A stretch of 64,000 bases of DNA from Schizophyllum amplum (lineage: Eukaryota; Basidiomycota; Agaricomycetes; Agaricales; Schizophyllaceae): NCBI GenBank assembly GCA_007026445.1, contig VDMD01000025.1, forward strand, positions 367,452 through 431,451, written 5' to 3'. Both the position numbers and the translations under genes were made by a program. The notes under the pieces are model-generated. The model saw only the letters and a program-made list of their open reading frames with translations. It was not told the origin of the DNA and did no database searches. Shown piece after piece: positions 32,605 through 45,192 of the stretch (positions are counted from its first letter, which is position 1; each line of letters starts with the position of its first letter).

Positions 32605-33081
32605 AGGAGTCGTGAGAGCGAGACAAGGTCAAGGTCAAGCCGCGCGATCGGAACTCAGATCAGACAAAGTAAACCAAACACAAACAGGTGATCGCGTTGA
32701 CTTCCAGGTGGTCTTCCTTCCCCTTCCAGGTTCCTGTACAAACTCAGAGCAAGCGATAGATAGCTTATATGTGTACGATGTAGATACAGTATATTACGCC
32801 ACGCAAGTAGAGAGAGATAGCTGAACCAACGAACCACGACACATAAACAACGGTGATAATAGCGGAATAAAGAGAAACGAGGGGTTAGAGAGCGTCGCAC
32901 GCAAAGGTTATGCGGCCAATGTTATCGTATGGGCAGAATTAAACATCAACATGGAATGGCATGGGTGGAACGTGGGTGTGTAGACGCGGGAAAGCGCGCG
33001 CACGAAGACATGTACACGCATAGCACAAATGCAAGCGGCAGAAGCGACGATCGCGCGAAGGGCGAGTGGGGAATACACCTG
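32605..33081. other. Intergenic between F-box gene A and SOG2
   Basis: About 480 bp: promoter of F-box gene A (minus strand) and the 3' region of SOG2 (minus strand). AT-richer than the neighbours around 32740-32900. No TATA box with good spacing and no repeat is recognised. Confidence 0.4.
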
Positions 33082-36000
33082 TTATCCAGGCTCGCCCCCA
33101 TCCAATCGTCCCTCCTTCGCCCATGGTCGGCGGACGTTGAACGACTGGTTCGGCTGCGCACTCCGCGGCGGCTCCGGACTCGGCGTCGACTTCGCGGACA
33201 CCGACGCCTGCGCGCTCCGACTCCTCGACAGACTCGACCCCAGCCTGTTCTCGTCCGGCAACCCAAGGAAGTTCGTCTGCACTGCAGACGCCGAGGCGGA
33301 CGCGGGTGTAGCCATGGGCGAGTACAGTCGCCCCTGCGACGTGTTGGAAGACGATGGCAGCGAGGAGACGTGTAGCAGGATCGCGAACTCGGTCGTCGCG
33401 TTCGTCAGCTGCACCATCTTCGCACGCAAAGTACCGGACCGTGCATGGGGGCCGCCGTACATTTTGATCATGTTGGATAGCTGCACGACCGTCTATAGGA
33501 TGGATGTTAGCAAGGCTAGCCGCACGACGTGAAGCACCGACCAACCTTCAAAAAGACATGCGCATCGTCGCGGAGCGCCTTCTTATCCGGCGTCGAATCC
33601 CCATCCTGCACCATCACAATCAACTCCACCAGCCGCTTCGTCACTCCTCTCGCCCGATCCAAGCTCTCGCGCACATCCGCCTTCTCCTTCAGCACGTCCG
33701 CCAACAAATCCTCCATCGTGTCCCACACCCCCGGCGCAATATCCACCGCAAGCTTCACCGCCTGCACCGCCTCCTTGTCCACCTGGTTCTTTGCCGACGA
33801 CGGGAGGTCAAAGAACGACGTCTTCTCCGCTGCGACAGGCGATGAAGACCCCGACCGGGACGATGCTTGTGTTGAAGTCTGCGAGGTCTGCCTCGAGTGC
33901 GCGCGGCCCGATTCAAACGCATATGGCGATGGAGGGAAAGGACTGCTCAGCGAAGGTGTGCTGCCGTTCTGTGGCGTTGAGGGTGCATGTCGCTTGCCTC
34001 TCGGTACCGGCGTCCGCGACCCGCTGGGCAGCGGCGGGGACAGCACGTCTATTGAAGGCATCTTCTTCCCAAGCTCCACGTCCTTGAAGCTGAAGGACCC
34101 CGCGTGACGCCGCGACGGGTGACTCCTCAGCCCAGTCAGCCCGGTCGACGACGACGAGCTGCCCGTATGCGTGCGCAGAGGCGGCGCCGGCCGCGCAGGC
34201 TTCGACTGATGATGAAAGGGCGACGCCGTGCTCGAAGACGACGGGTCTGACGACGGCGACGTATGCTTCCGCACCTTCAGAAGCGGCCTGATCGCATCCA
34301 TCTGCGACGATAGCGTTTGCCACGCCGTTGAGATCTCCGCTGTCGCACCATACAGCGTCAGCAGCATCGACCGCAGGAACCGCACGTCGTCCGTGTTGAT
34401 GACCTTGAGCTGCAACGGCAGCACGCCCACCACGCGTCCGAACGCTGAAACCGCATCCCTGCAGCTCTCTATCACTCCACGGCAGACCGCGGGTGGGGGC
34501 TGAGATTTTCGGCTAAGCGCGTCGAAGCGATCCAAGGCGCTCGTAAGCGACATCATCTCCGCCTGCGCAGGCTCCGCGACCTTTTTCAGAAGTGAGGACA
34601 GCCGTTCGTCGATAGGGAATGTGGTGTAGCGCTCTAGTGCGAGGTGGATCTGCACGACTGCAAAGAGCATACTCCGTGCACAGTCGATGAGGCAGACGAG
34701 AGGTTGCGGCAGGGACCGCTTGATAGCGGTCTGAGGAAGGGTTGAAAGACGCCGGAAGTAGGAATTGCGCTCAAATGCCATTGAGGGTACCTCTCGCGGC
34801 GGTGAGGGCGGGATACGCTCACGCGTAAAGGGCCGTACGATCCGGGACTGCGAGCTCAAAGAGGAACCTGAGTCCTTGCGGGTAGACACCGGGGATGGTA
34901 TAGAGTAGTCGTCCTGTCCGTACGAAGACTTGCGCGAACTATGACTGGCATCTTGCGACGACTTCTTCGTGAAGTTCAGCCGAGCCGTGCTGAGATCAGG
35001 CAGACTCTGCTTGAAGTGAAAGTCCGAGCTGCTAGATGCTGCCTTGATGCCCTCCGCGAACGAGCGGGCGCGGTTATGTTGGTCGTCCGAGCTGCTGGGC
35101 GGGCTCTTGAGGCTTGAGCTCGAGGGCTCGTCGTCCTCGAAGAATGTGACCGAATCTGCGGGGCTGGGGAGGTAGAAGGAGCGAGTGGGGGATGGCTCAG
35201 CGCCCTGCGATTGCAGGATACCAAGATGAAGGGGAGGGAGGCGCGCAGAGTTTGGGGGTTCGACCTCTTGGAAGGATTCAGTGGAGGAGGCGGAAAGGGT
35301 GGAGTCGACAGAGAAGGAGCGCGCGTGAGGGGTGACGCCAGCGTCAAACTCAGGTGCCCCTGATTCTGCACGCAGGTGCGACCACGATTGATAGATGTTG
35401 TCGCTGCGGGACGTTGTCAGCAGACCGTTCGTTCGCAAGGTCAAGCACGCACATGGAGTTGTCTAATGAGTCCCGCGACTCCGGGTGGTCCGTGCTGTCC
35501 GTGCTGACGCTGTCCATGCTCGCTTTACGGGGCGAGTCTGCGATGAGCCAGCGCTGCAGCGACTCGACCCAGTCGACCATCGCCTGCCCCGTCGCGCCCT
35601 CGCCGGGCTCTAGCACAAACTTCGGTGGATAGGTAATAGGGTTCTTGTCGACCTTGAGCACCTCGAGCTTGCTAAACTGCGCCATAAAGTGCGGCAGCTT
35701 GCCAAGCTTGTTCTTGGACACGCAGAACACCTTAGGGGGTAGAGTCAGCGTGGGGCTGCGGCCGCGAGCGTGCTGCACGCACTCGAAGATGGACGAGCTC
35801 GCCCGGCTCGTCGGGGAGGCGCTTGATCTTGTTGTGGCTGATGTCCAGCGTGTCGAGGGCGACCATGGCGGTGAGCTAGGGAACCATGTCATCAGGTGGA
35901 AAGCCCCCGCGCGAATGCGCTCGATCTACGCACCACGCGCGGGAACTCGGCGAAGCCGTTGCTGCGCAGGTTGAGGTAGCGCAGCTGGCTAAGCTTGACG

Positions 36001-36304
36001 AACTGTGCGGGCAGCGCGGTGAGCTTATTGTAGCCCAGCGCGAGGCTGTTCGTTGCGAGAGTAAGCCAATTGCGCGACGACGCGGGACGGCGGCCACGCA
36101 CCGTTCGACGGGACGCTGGTCCGAGTCGCTGTCCGCGCCAAGGTCTGCGAGCTCTAATGCAGCATTCCCCGGGACATCGGTCAAGTTCAGGCGCGAGAAG
36201 CTGAGGGTCGCGCCATGGTCGGGCGAGGTGCCGAGGGCCTCGAGGATGACGGCGAGGGTGAGGGTGCCGTCTGAGCTCGGCCAGGCATCGTCGAGGGACG
36301 CCAT
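33082..36304 (-). CDS. SOG2: SOG2-type leucine-rich repeat protein of the RAM signalling network
   Basis: Scaffold that acts with the Kic1/Cbk1-type NDR kinase pathway in polarity and cell separation. ATG 36304 begins MASLDDAWPSSDGTLTLAVI. The LRR block is spread over exons: LSFSRLNLTDVP, LALGYNKLTALPAQF, LRYLNLRSNGFAEFP, ALDTLDISHNKIKRLPDE and VFCVSKNKLGKLPHFMAQF. A 42-46-nt-type intron joins DSLDNS to IDNIYQSWSHLRAE, starting the long Ser-rich exon (down to about 33560). That exon contains the SOG2/RAM domain (KRSLPQPLVCLIDCARSMLF, AEPAQAEMMSLTSALDRF, LRSMLLTLYGATAEISTAW). The final exon, after an intron near 33540-33490, starts TVVQLSNMIKMYGG and ends DGGEPG at 33082. All junctions keep frame. 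The assignment rests on the LRR-plus-RAM arrangement. Confidence 0.85.
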
Positions 36305-36510
36305 CGTCGTCGTCGTTGTCGTCGTCGGGAACGCTCAGAGCGCCATGCACGACCAGACACAAAAGGGTCCGACGCCGCCACCGCCGCCCAACTTTGACAA
36401 ATCCGGTTCTCACGTGCTGCTCTTGTTGAACCCGAAGCAGCTTCACGTCCGGTCCATAGACTCAGCCTATTCAAAGTGTGCCTATGCTCTCGTAAAGCTC
36501 TTTCTATTCT

Positions 36511-37909
36511 TCAAAACCACATAGACACGGAAAAGCTCGTGTCCTCGCTCCTCATCGCGTGCCACCAGCCCGGCGGGAAGAACAGCACATCACCCGCATC
36601 CAGCGTCACGCTCAGCGCCGAACCTACGACATGATCCCAAAAGTCCGGAAACTGCGCCCTTGACTCGCTCTCATCATCTGCAAAGACATCCACCCGCGAC
36701 GTGTTGCTCATTGAAGGCGCAGGATCAGACTTCTGCGCGCTTGCAGGATGTTGAGAGTCCGCGTAGGCGTACATGGAGGGCGAGGCAGAGGGCGGTGCCA
36801 GCCATACCGTCTTCCTTCCAACGACTTGAGCTGCAAGAGTCAGCAAGGCTCCAGATCGGATCGAGAAGCGTACCATAGAAGTTGTGGAAGGGGTCCTACT
36901 ATCCTGTGAGTCATCCAACTTGAGGGTGATGGAAAGTCGTCACCGTATGCGCAGGCGACATAGTCCCAGCAGGCCCGAGCCAAGCATTCAACACTAGGCC
37001 ATCGTCGTTCGCAGGAGGTTTGTATTCATCAGAGCCGACACACGCGTAGACATAATCAGGTATCAAAAGGTCTGACTTGAGGGTAGGAAACTGCATGAGA
37101 AGATCATGCTGGGCCATATATAGGACACTGCCAGAGTGCGCCTTGCGCGGTTGGTCAACAAAATCCAGATGAGAGAGAAAGGTATCCCAAGACATGAGCT
37201 CTTGCGTCCACTCTTCAGCGCGATAGTCCTGGCCAATTTCCACGGGGACTAGACGTCCAGGGCCGGTGGCGGAGCGAAGGTACGCAGCGGAAGCCCATGG
37301 GTGTTCAGCGCAGCACGGCCAGTCTGTGGCGTAGCCGCGCAAGACGAAGGGTTGATCGGAGAGCTGCCGCTGGAAAACGGACATCAAGGGCGGATCGGCA
37401 AGTTCGCGAACTGCGGATGACGCGGTAGGCGGGCGTGACGGTCGAGGATGTGCGGTCCGCGGGAGGTCGAGTGCTGGCAGGGGTTCGGAGTGTTTGCAGC
37501 GCCTCTGCAGCGCGTCGATCAAGTCGAGGATGAGATCAAGCCGGCCGTACCCGGCAGCTCCGGAGATGATGATGGCCTTATCCAGCCGCGCGATGGATGC
37601 GAGGGCGTCCGTGTCGGCGAGGGCAGCGAGGATGCAGGCGTCGGTGTGGATGACGCGCCAGCCGGTGAGCCTGGCGCCTGCTCGGGGCATCTCCTTGTGT
37701 GCGGATGCGGCAATGTCGTCGAGCCTTCCTGCTGCTGATTGACAAAGACGCTTTGGATCGCCCGCTATTGCCGCCATTTCTTCCGCGATTGCGCATTGCA
37801 CCTCGTCTTCAGCGTGGTCAGCAGCGTCCATACAGTCTGCTAGTCACTCACCATAGCCCGCCCACAGCTCCCCCTCCGTCATCCTCTTCAAAATATCGTC
37901 CATGTTCAT
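36511..37909 (-). CDS. JmjC-domain oxygenase, JMJD5/KDM8-like
   Basis: 2-oxoglutarate/Fe(II) oxygenase of the cupin_8 JmjC type, whose characterised relatives hydroxylate or demethylate protein residues. Exon 1 starts MNMDDILKRMTEGELWAGY (ATG 37909; MDDI at 37903 is an alternative) and joins, through a 45-nt intron, DEVQCAIAEEMAAIA. The middle matches JMJD5: QPFVLRGYATDWPC, RLVPVEIGQDYRAEEWTQEL, VLYMAQHDLLMQFPTL and IPDYVYACVG. The iron ligands are visible after splicing: HTDPFHNFY (His-x-Asp) and the distal His in FPPGWWHAM. VVGRKTVWLAPP follows the first pair. It ends FSVSMWF at 36511. A Pro/Ser-rich insert of about 45 residues lies between the two halves of the double-stranded beta-helix. 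It is divergent from MOT1. Confidence 0.85.
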
Positions 37910-38121
37910 CGTCGACGATGATGGCGAGAAGCAAGGATGACGGTCGATTTGCAATTGCCGGACTGCCGAGTCACGCTTTTGTCACGTTGTGATCTTTTTT
38001 CCGTCACGCCTTGCCTCGCGCGTCTCAAATAAAAGGACCGCCGCCTCGCTCGCGACCTGAAACACGTCCCCCGACATCGCTCCCTCCGCCGGGCCGGAAG
38101 GCCGATACTTGCCTAATCGAG
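37910..38121. promoter_or_regulatory. Compact divergent promoter between JMJD5-like gene and MOT1
   Basis: Only 212 bp separate the two start codons. AAATAAAAGG at about 38027-38036 is a TATA-like element about 90 bp before the MOT1 ATG. GTCACG occurs at 37971, 37981 and, as CGTCACG, near 38003, giving a small cluster. No TATA is seen on the JMJD5 side. Confidence 0.45.
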
Positions 38122-41100
38122 ATGTCATCCAGGTACGCTTGGACACTTCAACCGGTAACGTGAGCTCATCCCATCCCCCGCAGGCTCGACCGGCTCCTCC
38201 TCTTGCTCGATACGGGCTCGTCCGCGTCTGTTAGACAGACCGCGGCGAAGCAGCTCGCCCAGCTTGCCGCGAAGGCGGTCACTGCAGATGTTACGACACT
38301 GCAGGATGATATCAAAGCCAGCCGTCAGCATGCCGAGCGCGGCGATCCGGCGGCCTGGGCAGAGCTCATGGCCGTCCTTGCACGGGTGAGTGGTAGCTCA
38401 GTCGTCGTGTACTAGTCCTAACATGTACTAGATACTACCCTATCTGCACTCTAGATCCCACGATACTCGGGTCGCCGCGTCTGTCGCGCTCTCACAAATC
38501 TGCACCCTTGTCCCGCTCTGGGTGCCCAACACATATCCAACGACTGAGAACGAGGACGGCGTCAAGCAAGAGGAAGGCGTCAAACAAGAAAATGGTGTCA
38601 AGGTTGAGCAAGACGCGCTACCTGCACCGGATGTTCCTTCGTTCTCTGTACAGAATCTCATCGCCCAGGGCAAGCTGCTCCTCTCATCGTCCGGGAAGGA
38701 GTTCCTGAAGCCCCACGGCATCCTCTCCGACTCCACTGAGGTCAAGAAGGCGCGCAAGGAAGCCATGGGCCGCCTCGGCCTCGACTTCCTCGACGACGTC
38801 GCCGACGAGATGGACCTCGACAAGGAGCTCGCCAGCGCCGACGCCCCCGAAGCCGACCCCTCCGCCCTCACAGTCAAAGTCGAGGAACCGCCCGCCTCCT
38901 CCGCCGCCACCACACCATCGGACCCCATCCCGGACATCAAAGCCCGCTCCGCCACCCCCGCCGAGTCGCCCACAGTCGCCGCGCCCCCACCCGTAAACGG
39001 CTCGGCGGAACCCGAGGTCGACCTGAGCGCGCTCTCCGCGCGCGAGCGCAACCGCCTCAAGCGCAAGCGCAAGCCGGGCAACAGCGCCGTCGTGCACGCG
39101 CCGCCGCCGCAGGCGTCGGGCTCCAAGTACAACGCCGCCCCCGCAGGGCCGTCGAATAAGTCGGTGAACATCCTGTTGTGCGGCTCTGGGCGCGGGCTGA
39201 TTTTTTCGGCAGGGCGCGCTTGGTGGCTGCGGAGGAGGGGACGCCGACGCCGTCGTCGCGATTGTCGAGCCCGTCGGGGAGGGCGCCGACGCCGGACAAG
39301 GTCGTTGTGGACCCGTCCAAGGGCGGGGCGATTGCGCCGAAGACGGCGCAGCAGTCTACTGCATTGGAGGTTAGGCCCGGCACTTGGGCTTGGGAGGGCG
39401 TCGTCAGTGTCTTGACGGTCGACCTCTTCAATCCGGCGTGGCAAGTGCGGCATGGCGCGACATTGGCGCTTCGCGAGCTCCTTAGAGTCCAGGGAAAATG
39501 CGGCGGGATGCGAGGTAGGTGGTTTGATGTCTTGCTTTGCTCGCTGCGATGTCTGATCGTTGTTGGATAGACGACTTGGCGTGGCCGGAAAACCAGCTGG
39601 CGCACGAGCGCTGGTGCAATCATCTCGCCGCGCAGTTCCTGTGTGTTTTCGTGCTCGACCGGTTCAGCGATTTCGTCTCCGATCAAGTAACCGCTCCCGT
39701 CCGCGAAACCATCAGTCAGACGATGGGCTCACTGTTGCTCCATATGCCTCGTCGCTCAGTCACTTGGGTACACAGTATACTTCTGCAAATGATCAAGCAG
39801 GACTTTGTCCTACCGGCGAATTGGAATGGCGACGGTATGTCCTCTGAGTGTGCGCTGCCAATAAGCTGACGTCTGCCAAGGTGCTACGCCCGCCGAAAGT
39901 AGCCGCTCTGCCAGACACCCGAAGGCGAGGATGCTCAACCTCAGGCACGTCTGGGAAGTCCGCCACTCGGGCTTGCTTGGCCTCAAGTACGAAGTCGCCG
40001 TCCGGGACGACCTCTTCGTCAAGATGGACGGCGAGGTCGAGGAGGGCGCACTGTCGGGCAAGCAGATCCTGCAAGACGTCGTCGACTCTGCGATACTCGG
40101 GTACGGCGTCCGTCTCCCCGCTCGATTCGCGGTCGCTGAATTTGCGCTCCTTCTCACAGACTGGGCGACCACGACGACGACGTGCGCGCGGTGGCGGCGT
40201 CGTGCCTGCTCCCCATCGCCGAGCACCTGGTGAAGCAGCTGCCCGAGTCCCTTGACCGTGTCATGGTCGCGCTGTGGGCGTGCCTGAGCGACATGAAGGA
40301 CGACCTGAGCTCGAGCGTGGGTGCGGTGATGGACCTACTGGGCAAGCTCGTCGCGTACGACGTCGTCATCGACGTGCTCGCGAAGGACACGGTGAGCATG
40401 CCCATGACGGCGCTGGCGCCGACGCTATTCCCGTTCTTCCGGCACACGATCGCGAACGTGCGGCTGTCGGTCGTGCAGACGCTCACGTCGTTCATGGACG
40501 TGCCGACGCTGCCGAAGGACTGGATCTCGGCGCCCTTCATGCAGCTCCTCTACCAGAATCTCCTCGTCGAAGAGCGCGCTGACATCCGTGAGGCGTCCTT
40601 GCACGCGTGGCGCACGGCGCTCTCTATCATAAATGGCACGCAGGGGTGGCTGCAGGCGCTCGTGCAGCAAGACCAGCTCCTCGGATGGTTTGACACCGCC
40701 ATGACCCCGATTGGCGTGCCGATCCCCACTGCCTGCTTCTACCAGCCGAGCATGCACACCGACGGCAGCATCGAGCGGCATAACGTGGACAAGAACATGA
40801 TCAGCCAGGACCAGTCTCTCATCAACCCTGAGATCGTTTGGAAGGCGCGCATCGCTTGCGCGACCGCGCTCGCGGGGCTCATCATCGCGTGGCCGGAAGA
40901 CTCGGTGTTCACAACTTTCGAGCCGCTGCTCGTGCACTACATGAAGTCGCCCGCCATGATTCAGCAGTATCTCGGCGCGACGATCGCGACGGAGTGGGCG
41001 CAGGCGCACACGGACGCGGCAGGCGAGGGCACGACGAACTTAGCGGACACAAGCCGGCTCGCGCGCAGCCTTGTGGACGTCGCGCTGGCCTGGGTGCAGA

Positions 41101-44100
41101 GCCCGCTACCGTCAGCATACCATGAGATGATGATGTCCCTCGGGCGCATCTTCTCGGACTGCTCGCAGCTGCTCGCCAGCTTCCACACCACCTGCAAGCT
41201 GCCGCAGTCGGCCATCCCGTACCTTGGGTCAGACATCGACGTGACGGGCGCGCGGGAGGGATGCTTCACGTTGGAGACCGCGCAGGCGGCGGTGGGGCGT
41301 CTGTTCCAACAATTGCGTGATAGTCTAGGACGAGCTAAGAAGAAGGAAGTGGCGGTGCTGGCTGAGAAGCGGGTGACGATCGCGGCGAGCATTGAGCGAT
41401 ATATCCAGACGAAGGGGCAGTACGATATCCGTGTTGCGGCTTCCTTCGCGGGCGCTATCGTCTTCCTGGGTGGTGTGCCGGACAAGGTTACGCCTGTTGT
41501 CAAAGGCATCATGGAGGGCGTCAAGGTGAGTTATGCGAGATTAATGTAGGCCATCTGCTCACTGCCTTTCCCAGAGCGAGGAGAACGCAGACCTCCAAGC
41601 CCGTTCATGCACCGCTATCGTGAGATTCATCGAGTATCTCGTCAAGCACAAGCCGGTGACCGCGGACAAAATCATCAAGAACCTCTGTACGTTCCTCTGC
41701 AAGGACACAGCACTCACGCCCACTTTCGCCTATTGGAAGCAACGCGAGGGAATTCTGTCGGCTCACGGCCTCCGGCCTGCGGACGCGCAGAAGAACGGGA
41801 AAGCCGCCAAAGTGGACGATGTGGGCGAAGGCGACCCCGCAAGCAACCAGATCTCCGCACGTGGTGCTACGATGGCCTTCCGCGGGCTCTCCACCAGGTT
41901 CGGCCCCGACCTCCTCGAGGTCGTGCCGAACATGTGGGTTTCCATCGCCGGTGGTCTCCTCGGAGAGTTCAATGCGGGCACCCCGCAGGAGGCGGACAAG
42001 TACCTCGCTAGGGACCCCCTCGCCGGGCAGAATGTCATCGATACACTGAGCGTGCTGGAGGCGGTCATTCCGGCGCTGCACGAGAAGCTGTGGCCGCGCC
42101 TGACGCAGCTGTTCCCGATGATCTTGCTGGCGCTGCAGAGCAAGTACGGTATCATCCGACAGATTGCGGCGCGCAGTTTTGCGACTGTGTGCGCGGTGCT
42201 TACCCAGGATGCGATGCGCTTTGTGATCGAGCACGTTGTGCCTCTTCTGGGAGATGCGTTGTCGCTGACGAATCGGCAAGGTTCGATGGAGCTGTTGTAC
42301 CGTACGTTCCTTTTTTGCGCGCTTGAAGAAAGATGGCCGACACCTCTACTATCTAGATATCGTGCAGAAGCTGGACATCAAGGCTCTGCCCTATGTCATC
42401 TTTATGGTCGTACCGGTTCTCGGCCGGATGAGCGACTTAGACGAAGATATCCGCGCAACAGCTACCAACACCTTCGCATCTCTCGTCAAGATGGTGCCTC
42501 TTGAGGTACGCTTGACGTCGCCTCAGCTGTGCGCGTAGCTGACCTTTCGTGTAGGCCGGCCTGCCAGATCCGCCAGGGTTCTCCGAAGATCTGCTCAAGC
42601 GACGAGAGGAGGAACGGCAGTTCTTAATGCAGCTCCTGGACGGGTCGAAGGTGGATCCTTACGTCATACCGGTCCCCGTCAAGGCGGAGTTGCGCAAGTA
42701 TCAGCAGGACGGTGTCAACTGGCTCGCTTTCCTTGCCAAGTATCAGCTTCATGGCATTTTGTGCGACGGTGAGTACGAGTTATCCTCCTTCGACCAGTCG
42801 CTCAATGATCAATAGATATGGGTCTCGGCAAGACGCTGCAGTCCATCTGTATCCTGGCCAGCAAGCACTTCGAGCGCGCTGAGCGGCACAGGCAAACGCA
42901 GGCCCCCGACGCCGTTCATCTTCCGTCCCTTATTGTCTGTCCGCCTACGCTTACCGGCCATTGGTACTATGAGATCCTCAAGTACGTCGAGAACCTCCGC
43001 CCGGTACTCTACACGGGCAATGCGCGCGAGCGTCAGAAGATACTCGGCAAGATCAAGTCTTACGACGTCGTCATCACCTCCTACGAAGTCGTCCGCAACG
43101 ACATCACGAGCATCGGCAACACACAATGGCTCTACTGCATCCTGGACGAAGGCCACGTCATCAAGAACGCGAAGACCAAGTTGACGAAGGCGGTCAAGTC
43201 GCTCAACTCTCAGCACAGGCTCATTCTGTCTGGCACTCCGATACAAAACAACGTGTTGGAGTTATGGAGCCTATTCGACTTCCTCATGCCGGGTTTCCTT
43301 GGGACGGAGAGCTCGTTCAATGAGCGCTTTGGCAAGCCCATATTGTCGAATCGGGATGGCAAGTCGAAAAATGGCGAGGCCGGTAAGTTGTCGCGTCTTC
43401 TGATGTTTACACCCTATCTGACCTCCTCCTGTAGCTGCGCTGGCATTGGAAGCTCTACACAAGCAGGTCCTGCCCTTCCTCCTTCGTCGACTGAAGGAAG
43501 ACGTCTTGCACGACCTGCCGCCCAAGATCATCCAGGACTACTACTGCGAGCTTTCGGAACTACAGAAGAACATGTACGACGATTTTTCCAAGTCGCGTGC
43601 ACTTGCTTCTGCCGAGGGCGCGGTCGCAGCCGCCCAGTCGGCCCAGAAGGTCGAGCAGCAGCACATCTTCCAGTCGTTGCAGTACCTGCGCAAGCTGTGC
43701 AACCATCCGGCACTCGTTCTCAAGAACGACCAGGAAGCCATCGCGGCGAATCTGAACCGTTTGGGCTTGAAGACGAACGACGGCTTGAAGGACATACAGC
43801 ACGCACCCAAACTTCTCGCCTTGAGGTAGGTTTCGTCGTTTTATGCTGTATACAACGATGTTCAAACGCTTTCAGACAACTGCTGACCGATTGCGGCATC
43901 GGCGTCACCACCACAGCGGCCGACTCCGGCAAGAGCGAGTTGATCGACGCAGGGCCGGAGTCGACTGGCGCGTTCTCGCAGCACCGTGTCCTCATCTTCT
44001 GTCAGATGAAGCAGATGCTAGATATCATCGAGACGGACCTCTTCAAGCAGCATATGCCTTCGGTCACGTACATGCGTCTAGATGGTGGCACCGACGCTAG

Positions 44101-44663
44101 CAAGCGCCATGCGATCGTACAGACCTTCAATGCCGATCCCAGTATCGACTGCCTCCTTTTGACCACTCACGTTGGCGGTCTCGGGTTGACACTGACCGGC
44201 GCGGACACTGTCATCTTCGTCGAACATGACTGGAACCCGATGAAGGATCTCCAGGCCATGGATCGTGCGCATCGCATTGGTCAGAAGAAGGTGGTCAATG
44301 TCTACCGCCTCGTCACCAAAGGAACGCTTGAGGAGAAGATCATGGGGTGCGTCTTGTATATACCTTTTCCTGCGAAGTGACTAACGGAAGTGAAGTTTGC
44401 AACGCTTCAAGCTCAACATCGCCAACTCGGTCGTTACCCAGCAGAATTCGGGACTGGCCTCCATGGACACAGACCTCGTCCTGGATCTTTTCAAGCGCAC
44501 AACAGAAGAGGAAGACGCTGCCGCTGCTGCCAAGCGGAAGAGCAGAGAAGCAGAAGAGTCCGCCACCCAAAACAAGGTCCTCCAAGGGCTGGAGGACCTG
44601 CCCGCGGAGGAAGAGTACCAAGGCTTAGATCTCGCGAGCTTCATGAGCACGATAGGACGCTGA
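38122..44663 (+). CDS. MOT1: MOT1/BTAF1 TBP-removing Swi2/Snf2 ATPase
   Basis: Removes TATA-binding protein from DNA using ATP, a global regulator of RNA polymerase II initiation. Exon 1 is only MSS (ATG 38122), followed by RLDRLLLLLDTGSS and a long HEAT-repeat region (QTAAKQLAQLAAKAV, WQVRHGATLALRELLRVQGK, VRAVAASCLLPIAEHL, VRLSVVQTLTSFMDV). An acidic/Lys-Glu insert (VKQEEGVKQENGVK) interrupts the early HEAT array, as in fungal Mot1. The ATPase starts at about 42680: [28 protein letters not shown] (Walker A), LIVCPPTLTGHWYYEI, ILDEGHVIKNAKTK (DEGH), LILSGTPIQNNVLELW, LRKLCNHPALVL, RVLIFCQMKQMLDIIE, LLLTTHVGGLGLTLTGA and DRAHRIGQKKVVNVYRL. The C-terminus is GLDLASFMSTIGR. About 13 short introns; every junction keeps frame across 6.5 kb. 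Predicted length is about 1,900 residues, normal for the family. Confidence 0.96.
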
Positions 44664-45192
44664 TTACGCACGCACGGCTACGTTCGGATATCATTATTGT
44701 CTTCGCATGCACGCAAACCAACCGCAGGGTTCAGTAATTCTACATACCGGCATACATTACCTTCGCATACAGCCATCAAATGTACTCTAGTATCCATGTT
44801 CTGCTTTCATATCGCTACTCCGCGCTGAGCGCGAGCTACATAAGGAGGAATTTGGGAGGAGTCTTAGAAAGGAAAAGAACTTCGGAAAGCGCGGTTGTGT
44901 GACGCTGAAAACTGGAGACTGAGTCCTGAGATCTGAGATCTGAAGCTTTGAAGCTGAGCTCGGTGCGTATGGGCTCTTCCATGTGCTATCTCAAGATGCT
45001 CACGGCCCGGCGTAGCCACGGAAAGTTTGAGTTGGTGTATACCGGACCACATACTAAAGCAAGTCCGATATCATTGCTACACGAAGGTCATATAATTTAG
45101 CATGCGGTGTGCGAGACGGCAGCATTGTCCGCCACTAGATCAATACTAAAAGAGGGTATTATATTATGGGACTCCAAACGATGAAATTAGGT
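44664..45192. other. Intergenic between convergent MOT1 and TAP-like peptidase 2
   Basis: About 530 bp of shared 3' sequence. A locally repetitive stretch at about 44915-44960 contains CTGAGATCTGAGATCTGAAGC-like imperfect direct repeats of CTGAGATC and GAAGCT. No gene or RNA is recognised. Confidence 0.4.

Noticed and set aside
33529..34107. Plus-strand open frames of up to 192 codons inside SOG2
   Set aside because: They are antisense shadows of the GC-rich SOG2 exon, whose minus-strand frame is continuous and family-consistent.
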